From the NCBI GenBank assembly GCA_028554795.2, contig CM068842.1:50117574-50181573 (forward strand): DNA of 64,000 nucleotides, read 5' to 3'. Every line of letters starts with the position of its first letter. Within the stretch, counting starts at the first letter, position 1. The position numbers and the translations under genes were made by a program. The notes under the pieces are model-generated. The model did not search any database and was not told where the DNA came from. It saw nothing but the letters and a program-made list of their open reading frames with translations. The stretch is from Sinohyriopsis cumingii. Taxonomy: Eukaryota; Mollusca; Bivalvia; Unionida; Unionidae. Shown here one piece after another: positions 24,960 to 38,342 of this stretch.

Positions 24960-27900
24960 AGATAGCAGTCGGAAACTTCTCTATTTCTCATATGTAGATA
25001 GCAGTCGGAAACTTCTCTATTTCTCAGATGTAGATAGCAGTTAGAAACTTCTCTATTTCTCAGATGTAGATAGCAGTTAGAAACTTCTCTATTTCTCAGA
25101 TGTAGATACCAGTTAGAAACTTCTCTATTTCTCAGATGTAGATAGCAGTCGGAAACTTCTCTATTTCTCAGATGTAGATAGCAGTCGGAAACTTCTCTAT
25201 TTCTCAGATGTAGATAGCAGTTAGAAACTTCTCTATTTCTCAGATGTAGATAGCAGTTAGAAACTTCTCTATTTCTCAGATGTAGATAGCAGTCGGAAAC
25301 TTCCCTATTTCTCTGATGTAGATAGCAGTTAGAAACTTCTCTATTTCTCAGATGTAGATAGCAGTTAGAAACTTCTCTATTTCTCAGATGTAGATAGCAG
25401 TTAGAAACTTCTCTATTTCTCAGATGTAGATAGCAGTTAGAAACTTCTCTATTTCTCAGATGTAGATAGCAGTTAGAAACTTCTCTATTTCTCAGATGTA
25501 GATAGCAGTTAGAAACTTCTCTATTTCTCAGATGTAGATAGCAGTTAGAAACTTCTCTATTTCTCAGATGTAGATAGCAGTCGGAAACTTCTCTATTTCT
25601 CAGATGTAGATAGCAGTTAGAAACTTCTCTATTTCTCAGATGTAGATAGCAGTTAGAAACTTCTCTATTTCTCAGATGTAGATAGCAGTCGGAAACTTCT
25701 CTATTTCTCAGATGTAGATAGCAGTCGGAAACTTCTCTATTTCTCAGATGTAGATAGCAGTTAGAAACTTCTCTATTTCTCAGATGTAGATAGCAGTTAG
25801 AAACTTCTCTATTTCTCAGATGTAGATAGCAGTCGGAAACTTCTCTATTTCTCAGATGTAGATAGCAGTTAGAAACTTCTCTATTTCTCAGATGTAGATA
25901 GCAGTCGGAAACTTCTCTATTTCTCAGATGTAGATAGCAGTTAGAAACTTCTCTATTTCTCAGATGTAGATAGCAGTTAGAAACTTCTCTATTTCTCAGA
26001 TGTAGATAGCAGTCGGAAACTTCTCTATTTCTCAGATGTAGATAGCAGTTAGAAACTTCTCTATTTCTCAGATGTAGATAGCAGTTAGAAACTTCTCAAT
26101 TTCTCAGATGTAGATAGCAGTTAGAAACTTCTCTATTTCTCAGATGTAGATAGCAGTTAGAAACTTCTCTATTTCTCAGATGTAGATAGCAGTCGGAAAC
26201 TTCTCTATTTCTCAGATGTAGATAGCAGTTAGAAACTTCTCTATTTCTCAGATGTAGATAGCAGTTAGAAACTTCTCTATTTCTCAGATGTAGATAGCAG
26301 TTAGAAACTTCTCTATTTCTCAGATGTAGATAGCAGTCGGAAACTTCTCTATTTCTCAGATGTAGATAGCAGTTAGAAACTTCTCTATTTCTCAGATGTA
26401 GATAGAAGTTAGAAACTTCTCTATTTCTCAGATGTAGATAGCAGTCGGAAACTTCTCTATTTCTCAGATGTAGATAGCAGTTAGAAACTTCTCTATTTCT
26501 CAGATGTAGATAGCAGTTAGAAACTTCTCTATTTCGCAGATGTAGATAGCAGTCGGAAACTTCTCTATTTCTCAGATGTAGATAGCAGTTAGAAACTTCT
26601 CTATTTCTCAGATGTAGATAGCAGTCGGAAACTTCTCTATTTCTCAGATGTAGATAGCAGTCGGAAACTTCTCTATTTCTCAGATGTAGATAGCAGTTAG
26701 AAACTTCTCTATTTCTCAGATGTAGATAGCAGTTAGAAACTTCTCTATTTCTCAGATGTAGATAGCAGTTAGAAACTTCTCTATTTCTCAGATGTAGATA
26801 GCAGTTAGAAACTTCTCTATTTCTCAGATGTAGATAGCAGTTAGAAACTTCTCTATTTCTCAGATGTAGATAGCAGTTGGAAACTTCTCTATTTCTCAGA
26901 TGTAGATAGCAGTTAGAAACTTCTCTATTTCTCAGATGTAGATAGCAGTTAGAAACTTCTCTATTTCTCAGATGTAGATAGCAGTCGGAAACTTCTCTAT
27001 TTCTCAGATGTAGATAGCAGTTAGAAACTTCTCTATTTCTCAGATGTAGATAGCAGTTAGAAACTTCTCTATTTCTCAGATGTAGATAGCAGTTAGAAAC
27101 TTCTCTATTTCTCAGATGTAGATAGCAGTCGGAAACTTCTCTATTTCTCAGATGTAGATAGCAGTCGGAAACTTCTCTATTTCTCAGATGTAGATAGCAG
27201 TCGGAAACTTCTCTATTTCTCAGATGTAGATAGCAGTTAGAAACTTCTCTATTTCTCAGATGTAGATAGCAGTTAGAAACTTCTCTATTTCTCAGATGTA
27301 GATAGCATTTAGAAACTTCTCTATTTCTCAGATGTAGATAGCAGTCGGAAACTTCTCTATTTCTCAGATGTAGATAGCAGTTAGAAACTTCTCTATTTCT
27401 CAGATGTAGATAGCAGTTAGAAACTTCTCTATTTCTCAGATGTAGATAGCAGTCGGAAACTTCTCTATTTCTCAGATGTAGATAGCAGTTAGAAACTTCT
27501 CTATTTCTCAGATGTAGATAGCAGTTAGAAACTTCTCTATTTCTCAGATGTAGATAGCAGTTAGAAACTTCTCTATTTCTCAGATGTAGATAGCAGTTAG
27601 AAACTTCTCTATTTCTCAGATGTAGATAGCAGTCGGAAACTTCTCTATTTCTCAGATGTAGATAGCAGTTAGAAACTTCTCTATTTCTCAGATGTAGATA
27701 GCAGTCGGAAACTTCTCTATTTCTCAGATGTAGATAGCAGTTAGAAACTTCTCTATTTCTCAGATGTAGATAGCAGTTAGAAACTTCTCTATTTCTCAGA
27801 TGTAGATAGCAGTTAGAAACTTCTCTATTTCTCAGATGTAGATAGCAGTTAGAAACTTCTCTATTTCTCAGATGTAGATAGCAGTCGGAAACTTCTCTAT

Positions 27901-30900
27901 TTCTCAGATGTAGATAGCAGTTAGAAACTTCTCTATTTCTCAGATGTAGATAGCAGTTAGAAACTTCTCTATTTCTCAGATGTAGATAGCAGTCGGAAAC
28001 TTCTCTATTTCTCTGATGTAGATAGCAGTTAGAAACTTCTCTATTTCTCAGATGTAGATAGCAGTCGGAAACGTCTCTATTTCTCAGATGTAGATAGCAG
28101 TTAGAAACTTCTCTATTTCTCAGATGTAGATAGCAGTCGAAACTTCTCTATTTCTCAGATGTAGATAGCAGTTAGAAACTTCTCTATTTCTCAGATGTAG
28201 ATAGCAGTCGAAACTTCTCTATTTCTCAGATGTAGATAGCAGTCGGAAACTTGTCTATTTCTCAGATGTAGATAGCAGTTAGAAACTTCTCTATTTCTCA
28301 GATGTAGATAGCAGTTAGAAACGTCTCTATTTCTCAGATGTAGATAGCAGTCGGAATCTTCTCTATTTCTCAGATGTAGATAGCAGTTAGAAACTTCTCT
28401 ATTTCTCAGATGTAGATAGCAGTCGGAAACTTCTCTATTTCTCAGATGTAGATAGCAGTTAGAAACTTCTCTATTTCTCAGATGTAGATAGCAGTTAGAA
28501 ACTTCTCTATTTCTCAGATGTAGATAGCAGTCGGAAACTTCTCTATTTCTCAGATGTAGATAGCAGTTAGAAACTTCTCTATTTCTCAGATGTAGATAGC
28601 AGTTAGAAACTTCTCTATTTCTCAGATGTAGATAGCAGTCGGAAACTTCTCTATTTCTCAGATGTAGATAGCAGTTAGTAACTTCTCTATTTCTCAGATG
28701 TAGATAGCAGTTAGAAACTTCTCTATTTCTCAGATGTAGATAGCAGTCGGAAACTTTTCTATTTCTCAGATGTAGATAGGAGTTAGAAACTTCTCTATTT
28801 CTCAGATGTAGATAGCAGTCGGAAACTTCTCTATTTCTCAGATGTAGATAGCAGTTAGAAACTTCTCTATTTCTCAGATGTAGATAGCAGTTAGAAACTT
28901 CTCTATTTCTCAGATGTAGATAGCAGTTAGAAACTTCTCTATTTCTCAGATGTACATAGCAGTTAGAAACTTCTCTATTTCTCAGATGTAGATAGCAGTT
29001 AGAAACTTCTCTATTTCTCAGATGTAGATAGCAGTCGGAAACTTCTCTATTTCTCAGATGTAGACAGCAGTTGGAAACTTCTCTATTTCTCAGATGTAGA
29101 TAGCAGTCGGAAACTTCTCTATTTCTCAGATGTAGATAGCAGATAGAAACTTCTCTATTTCTCAGATGTAGATAGCAGTTAGAAACTTCTCTATTTCTCA
29201 GATGTAGATAGCATTCGGAAACTTCTCTATTTCTCAGATGTAGATAGCAGTTAGAAACTTTTCTATTTCTCAGATGTAGATAGCAGTTAGAAACTTCTCT
29301 ATTTCTCAGATGTAGATAGCAGTTAGAAACTTCTCTATTTCTCAGATGTAGATAGCAGTTAGAAACTTCTCTATTTCTCAGATGTAGATAGCAGTTAGAA
29401 ACTTCTCTATTTCTCAGATGTAGATAGCAGTTAGAAACTTCTCTATTTCTCAGATGTAGATAGCAGTTAGAAACTTCTCTATTTCTCAGATGTAGATAGC
29501 AGTCGGAAACTTCTCTATTTCTCAGATGTAGATAGCAGTCGGAAACTTCTCTATTTCTCAGATGTAGATAGCAGTTAGAAACTTCTCTATTTCTCAGATG
29601 TAGATAGCAGTTAGAAACTTCTCTATTTCTCAGATGTAGATAGCAGTCGGAAACTTCCCTATTTCTCTGATGTAGATAGCAGTTAGAAACTTCTCTATTT
29701 CTCAGATGTAGATAGCAGTTAGAAACTTCTCTATTTCTCAGATGTAGATAGCAGTTAGAAACTTCTCTATTTCTCAGATGTAGATAGCAGTTAGAAACTT
29801 CTCTATTTCTCAGATGTAGATAGCAGTTAGAAACTTCTCTATTTCTCAGATGTAGATAGCAGTTAGAAACTTCTCTATTTCTCAGATGTAGATAGCAGTT
29901 AGAAACTTCTCTATTTCTCAGATGTAGATAGCAGTTAGAAACTTCTCTATTTCTCAGATGTAGATAGCAGTCGGAAACTTCTCTATTTCTCAGATGTAGA
30001 TAGCAGTTAGAAACTTCTCTATTTCTCAGATGTAGATATCAGTTAGAAACTTCTCTATTTCTCAGATGTAGATAGCAGTCGGAAACTTCTCTATTTCTCA
30101 GATGTAGATAGCAGTCGGAAACTTCTCTATTTCTCAGATGTAGATAGCAGTTAGAAACTTCTCTATTTCTCAGATGTAGATAGCAGTTAGAAACTTCTCT
30201 ATTTCTCAGATGTAGATAGCAGTCGGAAACTTCTCTATTTCTCAGATGTAGATAGCAGTTAGAAACTTCTCTATTTCTCAGATGTAGATAGCAGTCGGAA
30301 ACTTCTCTATTTCTCAGATGTAGATAGCAGTTAGAAACTTCTCTATTTCTCAGATGTAGATAGCAGTTAGAAACTTCTCTATTTCTCAGATGTAGATAGC
30401 AGTCGGAAACTTCTCTATTTCTCAGATGTAGATAGCAGTTAGAAACTTCTCTATTTCTCAGATGTAGATAGCAGTCGGAAACATCTCAATTTCTCAGATG
30501 TAGATAGCAGTTAGAAACTTCTCTATTTCTCAGATGTAGATAGCAGTTAGAAACTTCTCTATTTCTCAGATGTAGATAGCAGTCGGAAACTTCTCTATTT
30601 CTCAGATGTAGATAGCAGTTAGAAACTTCTCTATTTCTCAGATGTAGATAGCAGTTAGAAACTTCTCTATTTCTCAGATGTAGATAGCAGTTAGAAACTT
30701 CTCTATTTCTCAGATGTAGATAGCAGTCGGAAACTTCTCTATTTCTCAGATGTAGATAGCAGTTAGAAACTTCTCTATTTCTCAGATGTAGATAGCAGTT
30801 AGAAACTTCTCTATTTCTCAGATGTAGATAGCAGTCGGAAACTTCTCTATTTCTCAGATGTAGATAGCAGTTAGAAACTTCTCTATTTCTCAGATGTAGA

Positions 30901-33900
30901 TAGCAGTTAGAAACTTCTCTATTTCGCAGATGTAGATAGCAGTCGGAAACTTCTCTATTTCTCAGATGTAGATAGCAGTTAGAAACTTCTCTATTTCTCA
31001 GATGTAGATAGCAGTCGGAAACTTCTCTATTTCTCAGATGTAGATAGCAGTCGGAAACTTCTCTATTTCTCAGATGTAGATAGCAGTTAGAAACTTCTCT
31101 ATTTCTCAGATGTAGATAGCAGTTAGAAACTTCTCTATTTCTCAGATGTAGATAGCAGTTAGAAACTTCTCTATTTCTCAGATGTAGATAGCAGTTAGAA
31201 ACTTCTCTATTTCTCAGATGTAGATAGCAGTCGGAAACTTCTCTATTTCTCAGATGTAGATAGCAGTTAGAAACTTCTCTATTTCTCAGATGTAGATAGC
31301 AGTTGGAAACTTCTCTATTTCTCAGATGTAGATAGCAGTTAGAAACTTCTCTATTTCTCAGATGTAGATAGCAGTTAGAAACTTCTCTATTTCTCAGATG
31401 TAGATAGCAGTCGGAAACTTCTCTATTTCTCAGATGTAGATAGCAGTTAGAAACTTCTCTATTTCTCAGATGTAGATAGCAGTTAGAAACTTCTCTATTT
31501 CTCAGATGTAGATAGCAGTTAGAAACTTCTCTATTTCTCAGATGTAGATAGCAGTCGGAAACTTCTCTATTTCTCAGATGTAGATAGCAGTCGGCAACTT
31601 CTCTATTTCTCAGATGTAGATAGCAGTCGGAAACTTCTCTATTTCTCAGATGTAGATAGCAGTTAGAAACTTCTCTATTTCTCAGATGTAGATAGCAGTT
31701 AGAAACTTCTCTATTTCTCAGATGTAGATAGCATTTAGAAACTTCTCTATTTCTCAGATGTAGATAGCAGTCGGAAACTTCTCTATTTCTCAGATGTAGA
31801 TAGCAGTTAGAAACTTCTCTATTTCTCAGATGTAGAAAGCAGTTAGAAACTTCTCTATTTCTCAGATGTAGATAGCAGTCGGAAACTTCTCTATTTCTCA
31901 GATGTAGATAGCAGTTAGAAACTTCTCTATTTCTCAGATGTAGATAGCAGTCGGAAACTTCTCTATTTCTCAGATGTAGATAGCAGTTGGAAACTTCTCT
32001 ATTTCTCAGATGTAGATAGCAGTTAGAAACTTCTCTATTTCTCAGATGTAGATAGCAGTTAGAAACTTCTCTATTTCTCAGATGTAGATAGCAGTTAGAA
32101 ACTTCTCTATTTCTCAGATGTAGATAGCAGTCGGAAACTTCTCTATTTCTCAGATGTAGATAGCAGTCGGAAACTTCTCTATTTCTCAGATGTAGATAGC
32201 AGTTAGAAACTTCTCTATTTCTCAGATGTAGATAGCAGTCGGAAACTTCTCTATTTCTCAGATGTAGATAGCAGTTAGAAACTTCTCTATTTCTCAGATG
32301 TAGATAGCAGTTAGAAACTTCTCTATTTCTCAGATGTAGATAGCAGTCGGAAACTTCTCTATTTCTCAGATGTAGATAGCAGTTAGAAACTTCTCTATTT
32401 CTCAGATGTAGATAGCAGTCGGAAACTTCTCTATTTCTCAGATGTAGATAGCAGTTAGAAACTTCTCTATTTCTCAGATGTAGATAGCAGTTAGAAACTT
32501 CTCTATTTCTCAGATGTAGATAGCAGTCGGAAACTTCTCTATTTCTCTGATGTAGATAGCAGTTAGAAACTTCTCTATTTCTCAGATGTAGATAGCAGTC
32601 GGAAACTTCTCTATTTCTCAGATGTAGATAGCAGTTAGAAACTTCTCTATTTCTCAGATGTAGATAGCAGTTAGAAACTTCTCTATTTCTCAGATGTAGA
32701 TAGCAGTTAGAAACTTCTCTATTTCTCAGATGTAGATAGCAGTCGAAACTTCTCTATTTCTCAGATGTAGATAGCAGTCGGAAACTTCTCTATTTCTCAG
32801 ATGTAGATAGCAGTTAGAAACTTCTCTATTTCTCAGATGTAGATAGCAGTTAGAAACGTCTCTATTTCTCAGATGTAGATAGCAGTCGGAAACTTCTCTA
32901 TTTCTCAGATGTAGATAGCAGTTAGAAACTTCTCTATTTCTCAGATGTAGATAGCAGTTAGAGACTTCTCTATTTCTCAGATGTAGATAGCAGTCGGAAA
33001 CTTCTCTATTTCTCAGATGTAGATAGCAGTCGGAAACTTTTCTATTTCTCAGATGTAGATAGGAGTTAGAAACTTCTCTATTTCTCAGATGTAGATAGCA
33101 GTCGGAAACTTCTCTATTTCTCAGATGTAGATAGCAGTTAGAAACTTCTCTATTTCTCAGATGTAGATAGCAGTTAGAAACTTCTCTATTTCTCAGATGT
33201 AGATAGCAGTTAGAAACTTCTCTCTTTCTCAGATGTACATAGCAGTTAGAAACTTCTCTATTTCTCAGATGTAGATAGCAGTTAGAAACTTCTCTATTTC
33301 TCAGATGTAGATAGCAGTCGGAAACTTCTCTATTTCTCAGCTGTAGATAGCAGTTAGAAACTTCTCTATTTCTCAGATGTAGATAGCAGTCGGAAACTTC
33401 TCTATTTCTCAGATGTAGATAGCAGTTAGAAACTTCTCTATTTCTCAGATGTAGATAGCAGTTAGAAACTTCTCTATTTCTCAGATGTAGATAGCATTCG
33501 GAAACTTCTCTATTTCTCAGATGTAGATAGCAGTTAGAAACTTCTCTATTTCTCAGATGTAGATAGCAGTTAGAAACTTCTCTATTTCTCAGATGTAGAT
33601 AGCAGTTAGAAACTTCTCTATTTCTCAGATGTAGATAGCAGTTAGAAACTTCTCCATTTCTCAGATGTAGATAGCAGTTAGAAACTTCTCTATTTCTCAG
33701 ATGTAGATAGCAGTTAGAAACTTCTCTATTTCTCAGATGTAGATAGCAGTTAGAAACTTCTCTATTTCTCAGATGTAGATAGCAGTTAGAAACTTCTCTA
33801 TTTCTCAGATGTAGATAGCAGTCGGAAACTTCTCTATTTCTCAGATGTAGATAGCAGTTAGAAACTTCTCTATTTCTCAGATGTAGATAGCAGTTAGAAA

Positions 33901-36585
33901 CTTCTCTATTTCTCAGATGTTGATAGCAGTCGGAAACTTCTCTATTTCTCAGATGTAGATAGCAGTTAGAAACTTCTCTATTTCTCAGATGTAGATAGCA
34001 GTCGGAAACTTCTCTATTTCTCAGATGTAGATAGCAGTTAGAAACTTCTCTATTTCTCAGATGTAGATAACAGTTAGAAACTTCTCTATTTCTCAGATGT
34101 AGATAGCAGTCGGAAACTTCTCTATTTCTCTGATGTAGATAGCAGTTAGAAACTTCTCTATTTCTCAGATGTAGATAGCAGTCGGAAACTTCTCTATTTC
34201 TCAGATGTAGATGGCAGTTAGAAACTTCTCTATTTCTCAGATGTAGATAGCAGTTAGAAACTTCTCTATTTCTCAGATGTAGATAGCAGTTAGAAACTTC
34301 TCTATTTCTCACATGTAGATAGCAGTCGAAACTTCTCTATTTCTCAGATGTAGATAGCAGTCGGAAACTTCTCTATTTCTCAGATGTAGATAGCAGTCGG
34401 AAACTTCTCTATTTCTCAGATGTAGATAGCAGTTAGAAACTTCTCTATTTCTCTGGTGTAGATAGCAGTTAGAAACTTCTCTATTTCTCAGATGTAGATA
34501 GCAGTTAGAAACTTCTCTATTTCTCAGATGTAGATAGCAGTTAGAAACTTCTCTATTTCTCAGATGTAGATAGCAGTTAGAAACTTCTCTATTTCTCAGA
34601 TGTAGATAGCAGTTAGAAACTTCTCTATTTCTCAGATGTAGATAGCAGTTAGAAACTTCTCTATTTCTCAGATGTAGATAGCAGTTAGAAACTTCTCTAT
34701 TTCTCAGATGTAGATAGCAGTCGGAAACTTCTCTATTTCTCAGATGTAGATAGCAGTTAGAAACTTCTCTATTTCTCAGATGTAGATAGCAGTTAGAAAC
34801 TTCTCTATTTCTCAGATGTAGATAGCAGTCGGAAACTTCTCTATTTCTCAGATGTAGATAGCAGTTAGAAACTTCTCTATTTCTCAGATGTAGATAGCAG
34901 TCGGAAACTTCTCTATTTCTCAGATGTAGATAGCAGTTAGAAACTTCTCTATTTCTCGGATGTAGATAGCAGTTAGAAACTTCTCTATTTCTCAGATGTA
35001 GATAGCAGTCGGAAACTTCTCTATTTCTCTGATGTAGATAGCAGTTAGAAACTTCTCTATTTCTCAGATGTAGATAGCAGTCGGAAACTTCTCTATTTCT
35101 CAGATGTAGATGGCAGTTAGAAACTTCTCTATTTCTCAGATGTAGATAGCAGTTAGAAACTTCTCTATTTCTCAGATGTAGATAGCAGTTAGAAACTTCT
35201 CTATTTCTCAGATGTAGATAGCAGTTAGAAACTTCTCTATTTCTCAGATGTAGATAGCAGTTAGAAACTTCTCTATTTCTCAGATGCAGATAGCAGTTAG
35301 AAACTTCTCTATTTCTCAGATGTAGATAGGACTTAGAAACTTCTCTATTTCTCAGATGTAGATAGCAGTCGGAAACTTCTCTATTTCTCAGATGTAGATA
35401 GCAGTCGGAAACTTCTCTATTTCTCAGATGTAGATAGCAGTTAGAAACTTCTCTATTTCTCAGATGTAGATATCAGTCGGAAACTTCTCTATTTCTCAGA
35501 TGTAGATAGCAGTCGGAAACTTCTCTATTTCTCAGATGTAGATAGCAGTTAGAAACTTCTCTATTTCTCAGATGTAGATAGCAGTCGGAAACTTCTCTAT
35601 TTCTCAGATGTAGATAGCAGTTAGAAACTTCTCTATTTCTCAGATGTAGATAGCAGTTAGAAACTTCTCTATTTCTCAGATGTAGATAGCAGTCGGAAAC
35701 TTCTCTATTTCTCAGATGTAGATAGCAGTCGGAAACTTCTCTATTTCTCAGATGTAGATAGCAGTTAGAAACTTCTCTATTTCTCAGATGTAGATAGCAG
35801 TTAGAATCTTCTCTATTTCTCACATGTAGATAGCAGTTAGAAACTTCTCTATTTCTCAGATGTAGATAGCAGTTAGAAACTTCTCTATTTCTCAGATGTA
35901 GATAGCAGTTAGAAACTTCTCTATTTCTCAGATGTATATAGCAGTCGGAAACTTCTCTATTTCTCAGATGTAGAGAGCAGTTAGAAACTTCTCTATTTCT
36001 CAGATGTAGATAGCAGTCGGAAACTTCTCTATTTCTCAAATGTAGATAGCAGTTAGAAAGTTCTCTATTTCTCAGATGTAGATAGCAGTTAGAAACTTCT
36101 CTATTTCTCAGATGTAGATAGCAGTCGGAAACTTCTCTATTTCTCAGATGTAGATAGCAGTTAGAAACTTCTCTATTTCTCAGATGTAGATAGCAGTTAG
36201 AAACTTCTCTATTTCTCAGATGTAGATAGCAGTTAGAAACTTCTCTATTTCTCAGATGTAGATAGCAGTTAGAAACTTCTCTATTTCTCAGATGTAGATA
36301 GCAGTCGGAAACTTCTCTACTTCTCAGATGTAGATAGCAGTTAGAAACTTCTCTATTTCTCAGATGTAGATAGCAGTTAGAAACTTCTCTATTTCTCAGA
36401 TGTAGATAGCAGTTAGAAACTTCTCTATTTCTCAGATGTAGATAGCAGTCGGAAACTTCTCTATTTCTCAGATGTAGATAGCAGTTAGAAACTTCTCTAT
36501 TTCTCAGATGTAGATAGCAGTTAGAAACTTCTCTATTTCTCAGATGTAGATAGCAGTCGGAAACTTCTCTGTTTCTCACATGTCT
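24960..36585. repeat. Large 36-bp satellite, about 320 units
   Basis: Head-to-tail units of exactly 36 bp. Each contains 'gatgtagatagcagt', then either 'taga' or 'cgga', then 'aacttctctatttctca'. The array runs about 11.6 kb with very high unit identity and only rare variants: 'ttccct', 'tttcgcag', 'gcatttag', 'gtacatag' and 'aggagtt'. Four units are 35 bp because of a missing g ('gtcgaaac' near 28136, 28207, 32742 and 34323). On the minus strand one frame is free of stops in the consensus, giving frames of 528 codons (32726-34312) and 373 codons (35473-36594) with a 12-residue period, RNREVS(N/D)CYLHL. These are side effects of the repeat. Confidence 0.98.
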
Positions 36586-37868
36586 AAGATTCACATTGCA
36601 GAGTTGTCAGAGGAAACAATATCAAGATCGCCAGTGCCAAAGGTTATATAGTGTATATGTATGACGCAAATGGCATCGCATTATCTATGATCAGTACAAG
36701 TTCTTTACAAAGTTGAAAATCGCGAGTTCTAATGATTTCCACGGGTTTGTGGGAAATGGGCTGGAATGCTTCAAAGAAGGTCCGTTTTGCCATGCCAGTC
36801 TTTATAATTATTTATTTTCAGCATTCTCTTACGTCTTTGAAAATGAATACATCTTAATAGTTAAGAATCGGGTTGGTCAAAGCAGAGTGGGTACATCCTG
36901 CACTGCAACATTACCCTAAAACTGCTAAGTGCTACCGTAATACATTTTTTAAGTAACGCTCTGGATGAAACAAATGCATTATGAATTTCGATTGAAATAA
37001 ACTTGTACTATTTGATTCACAAAAGTTTACCTATTTTCCTTTCGAAGAATCTTAATTAATGTTCACTAGTAATGATGGACTTACATTAACTGTTCTATTC
37101 ATGTCATGGTATATATCATTTGGTTAACAACAAACTTTCATAACAAGTTAAAGTACTAGTGGATTTCCGTACTTTTGATAAAGACCTATCAGATATCGTA
37201 AAAACAAAACTGTACGCTCTCAGGAGAATTGCTGTTCCCTCTAGCCATTTTCGATTCGAAAGATCGTTACATCATTAAGCACTTATATGGCATAGTTGTT
37301 CCCCAGTTTTTAGGTATTGCTATTTGAGAACCAAAATAATACTTCTTAGTTCGAAAGTGCTCCAGTGTTTGTATATTCACGAATCACGCAGAAAGTACAA
37401 TTTTGTTTTATTTTTTATTTTTCCACCCTCTACTCCTGAAATATCATTGATAAATGCATTTATTTTTTAATAATTATTTATTTGCACTATCTTAGTTATA
37501 GTTATGATGTTCTATGGCGACGTTCATATGCATCCTTGTCTTTATAACGGTGCTCTCGATTGCCATTCTGTATCGAATTTTTTTTTGTTTTCTTTCTTAC
37601 TCACTGCATCGGAATCATAATCAAGGAATCTAACTAATTAAAAAACAGTATTGCCAGGTGAATTATGCAAGCATAACTAACAATAGTAGAATATGACTGT
37701 GATGTAACGCTTATGATAAATACACTTTCGCACATAAAATTCATGTTATTTACTATGAGATATGATTACGCAATATGCGATGCAACTTATTTTTAGACGA
37801 ATGAGGTCGAAAGTCAGTTATAAGGAAATGGAATAATTTATATACAAAACAGGTTAAATAAGAACAAA
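36586..37868. other. Unassigned sequence downstream of the satellite
   Basis: About 1.3 kb of unique AT-rich sequence. A 68-codon frame at 36713-36919 (+) shows no recognisable domain. No gene is supported. Confidence 0.5.
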
Positions 37869-38034
<166 letters not shown>

Positions 38035-38300
38035 TAGTTTTGAAGAAGTAAATTCAACATTTTCAAACACCAAAGTATAATTTCCAGCGCAAAAAATCAA
38101 ACAGAAGAAAAGAACTGAAAAGTTCAAATAATATTTAGAGTAAGTTGGAAATGCTTTGCATTCCAGGATTCACGTCCACGCGGACTGTTTTCCAAAATAC
38201 CAGTTCATTCCAAATATTACAAATCGAACAATGTTATCTGGAAACGTCATCAGGTATGGTGACCCTATTCTTAGGCAACTGTCTGGACGATTTTCATATA

Positions 38301-38310
38301 CTACTACTAC

Positions 38311-38342
<32 letters not shown>
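38301..38342. repeat. (ACT)n/(AAT)n microsatellite
   Basis: Four ACT units followed by about ten AAT units. Confidence 0.95.

Noticed and set aside
24960-36585. CRISPR array
   Set aside because: There are no unique spacers between repeats, units are contiguous, and the sequence is eukaryotic.
32726-36594. Long minus-strand frames of 528 and 373 codons with a 12-residue repeat
   Set aside because: They follow directly from a 36-bp satellite with one stop-free frame. Start codons exist only where a unit happens to be mutated, and 35-bp units shift the frame. No non-repeat domain, signal or splice context is present.
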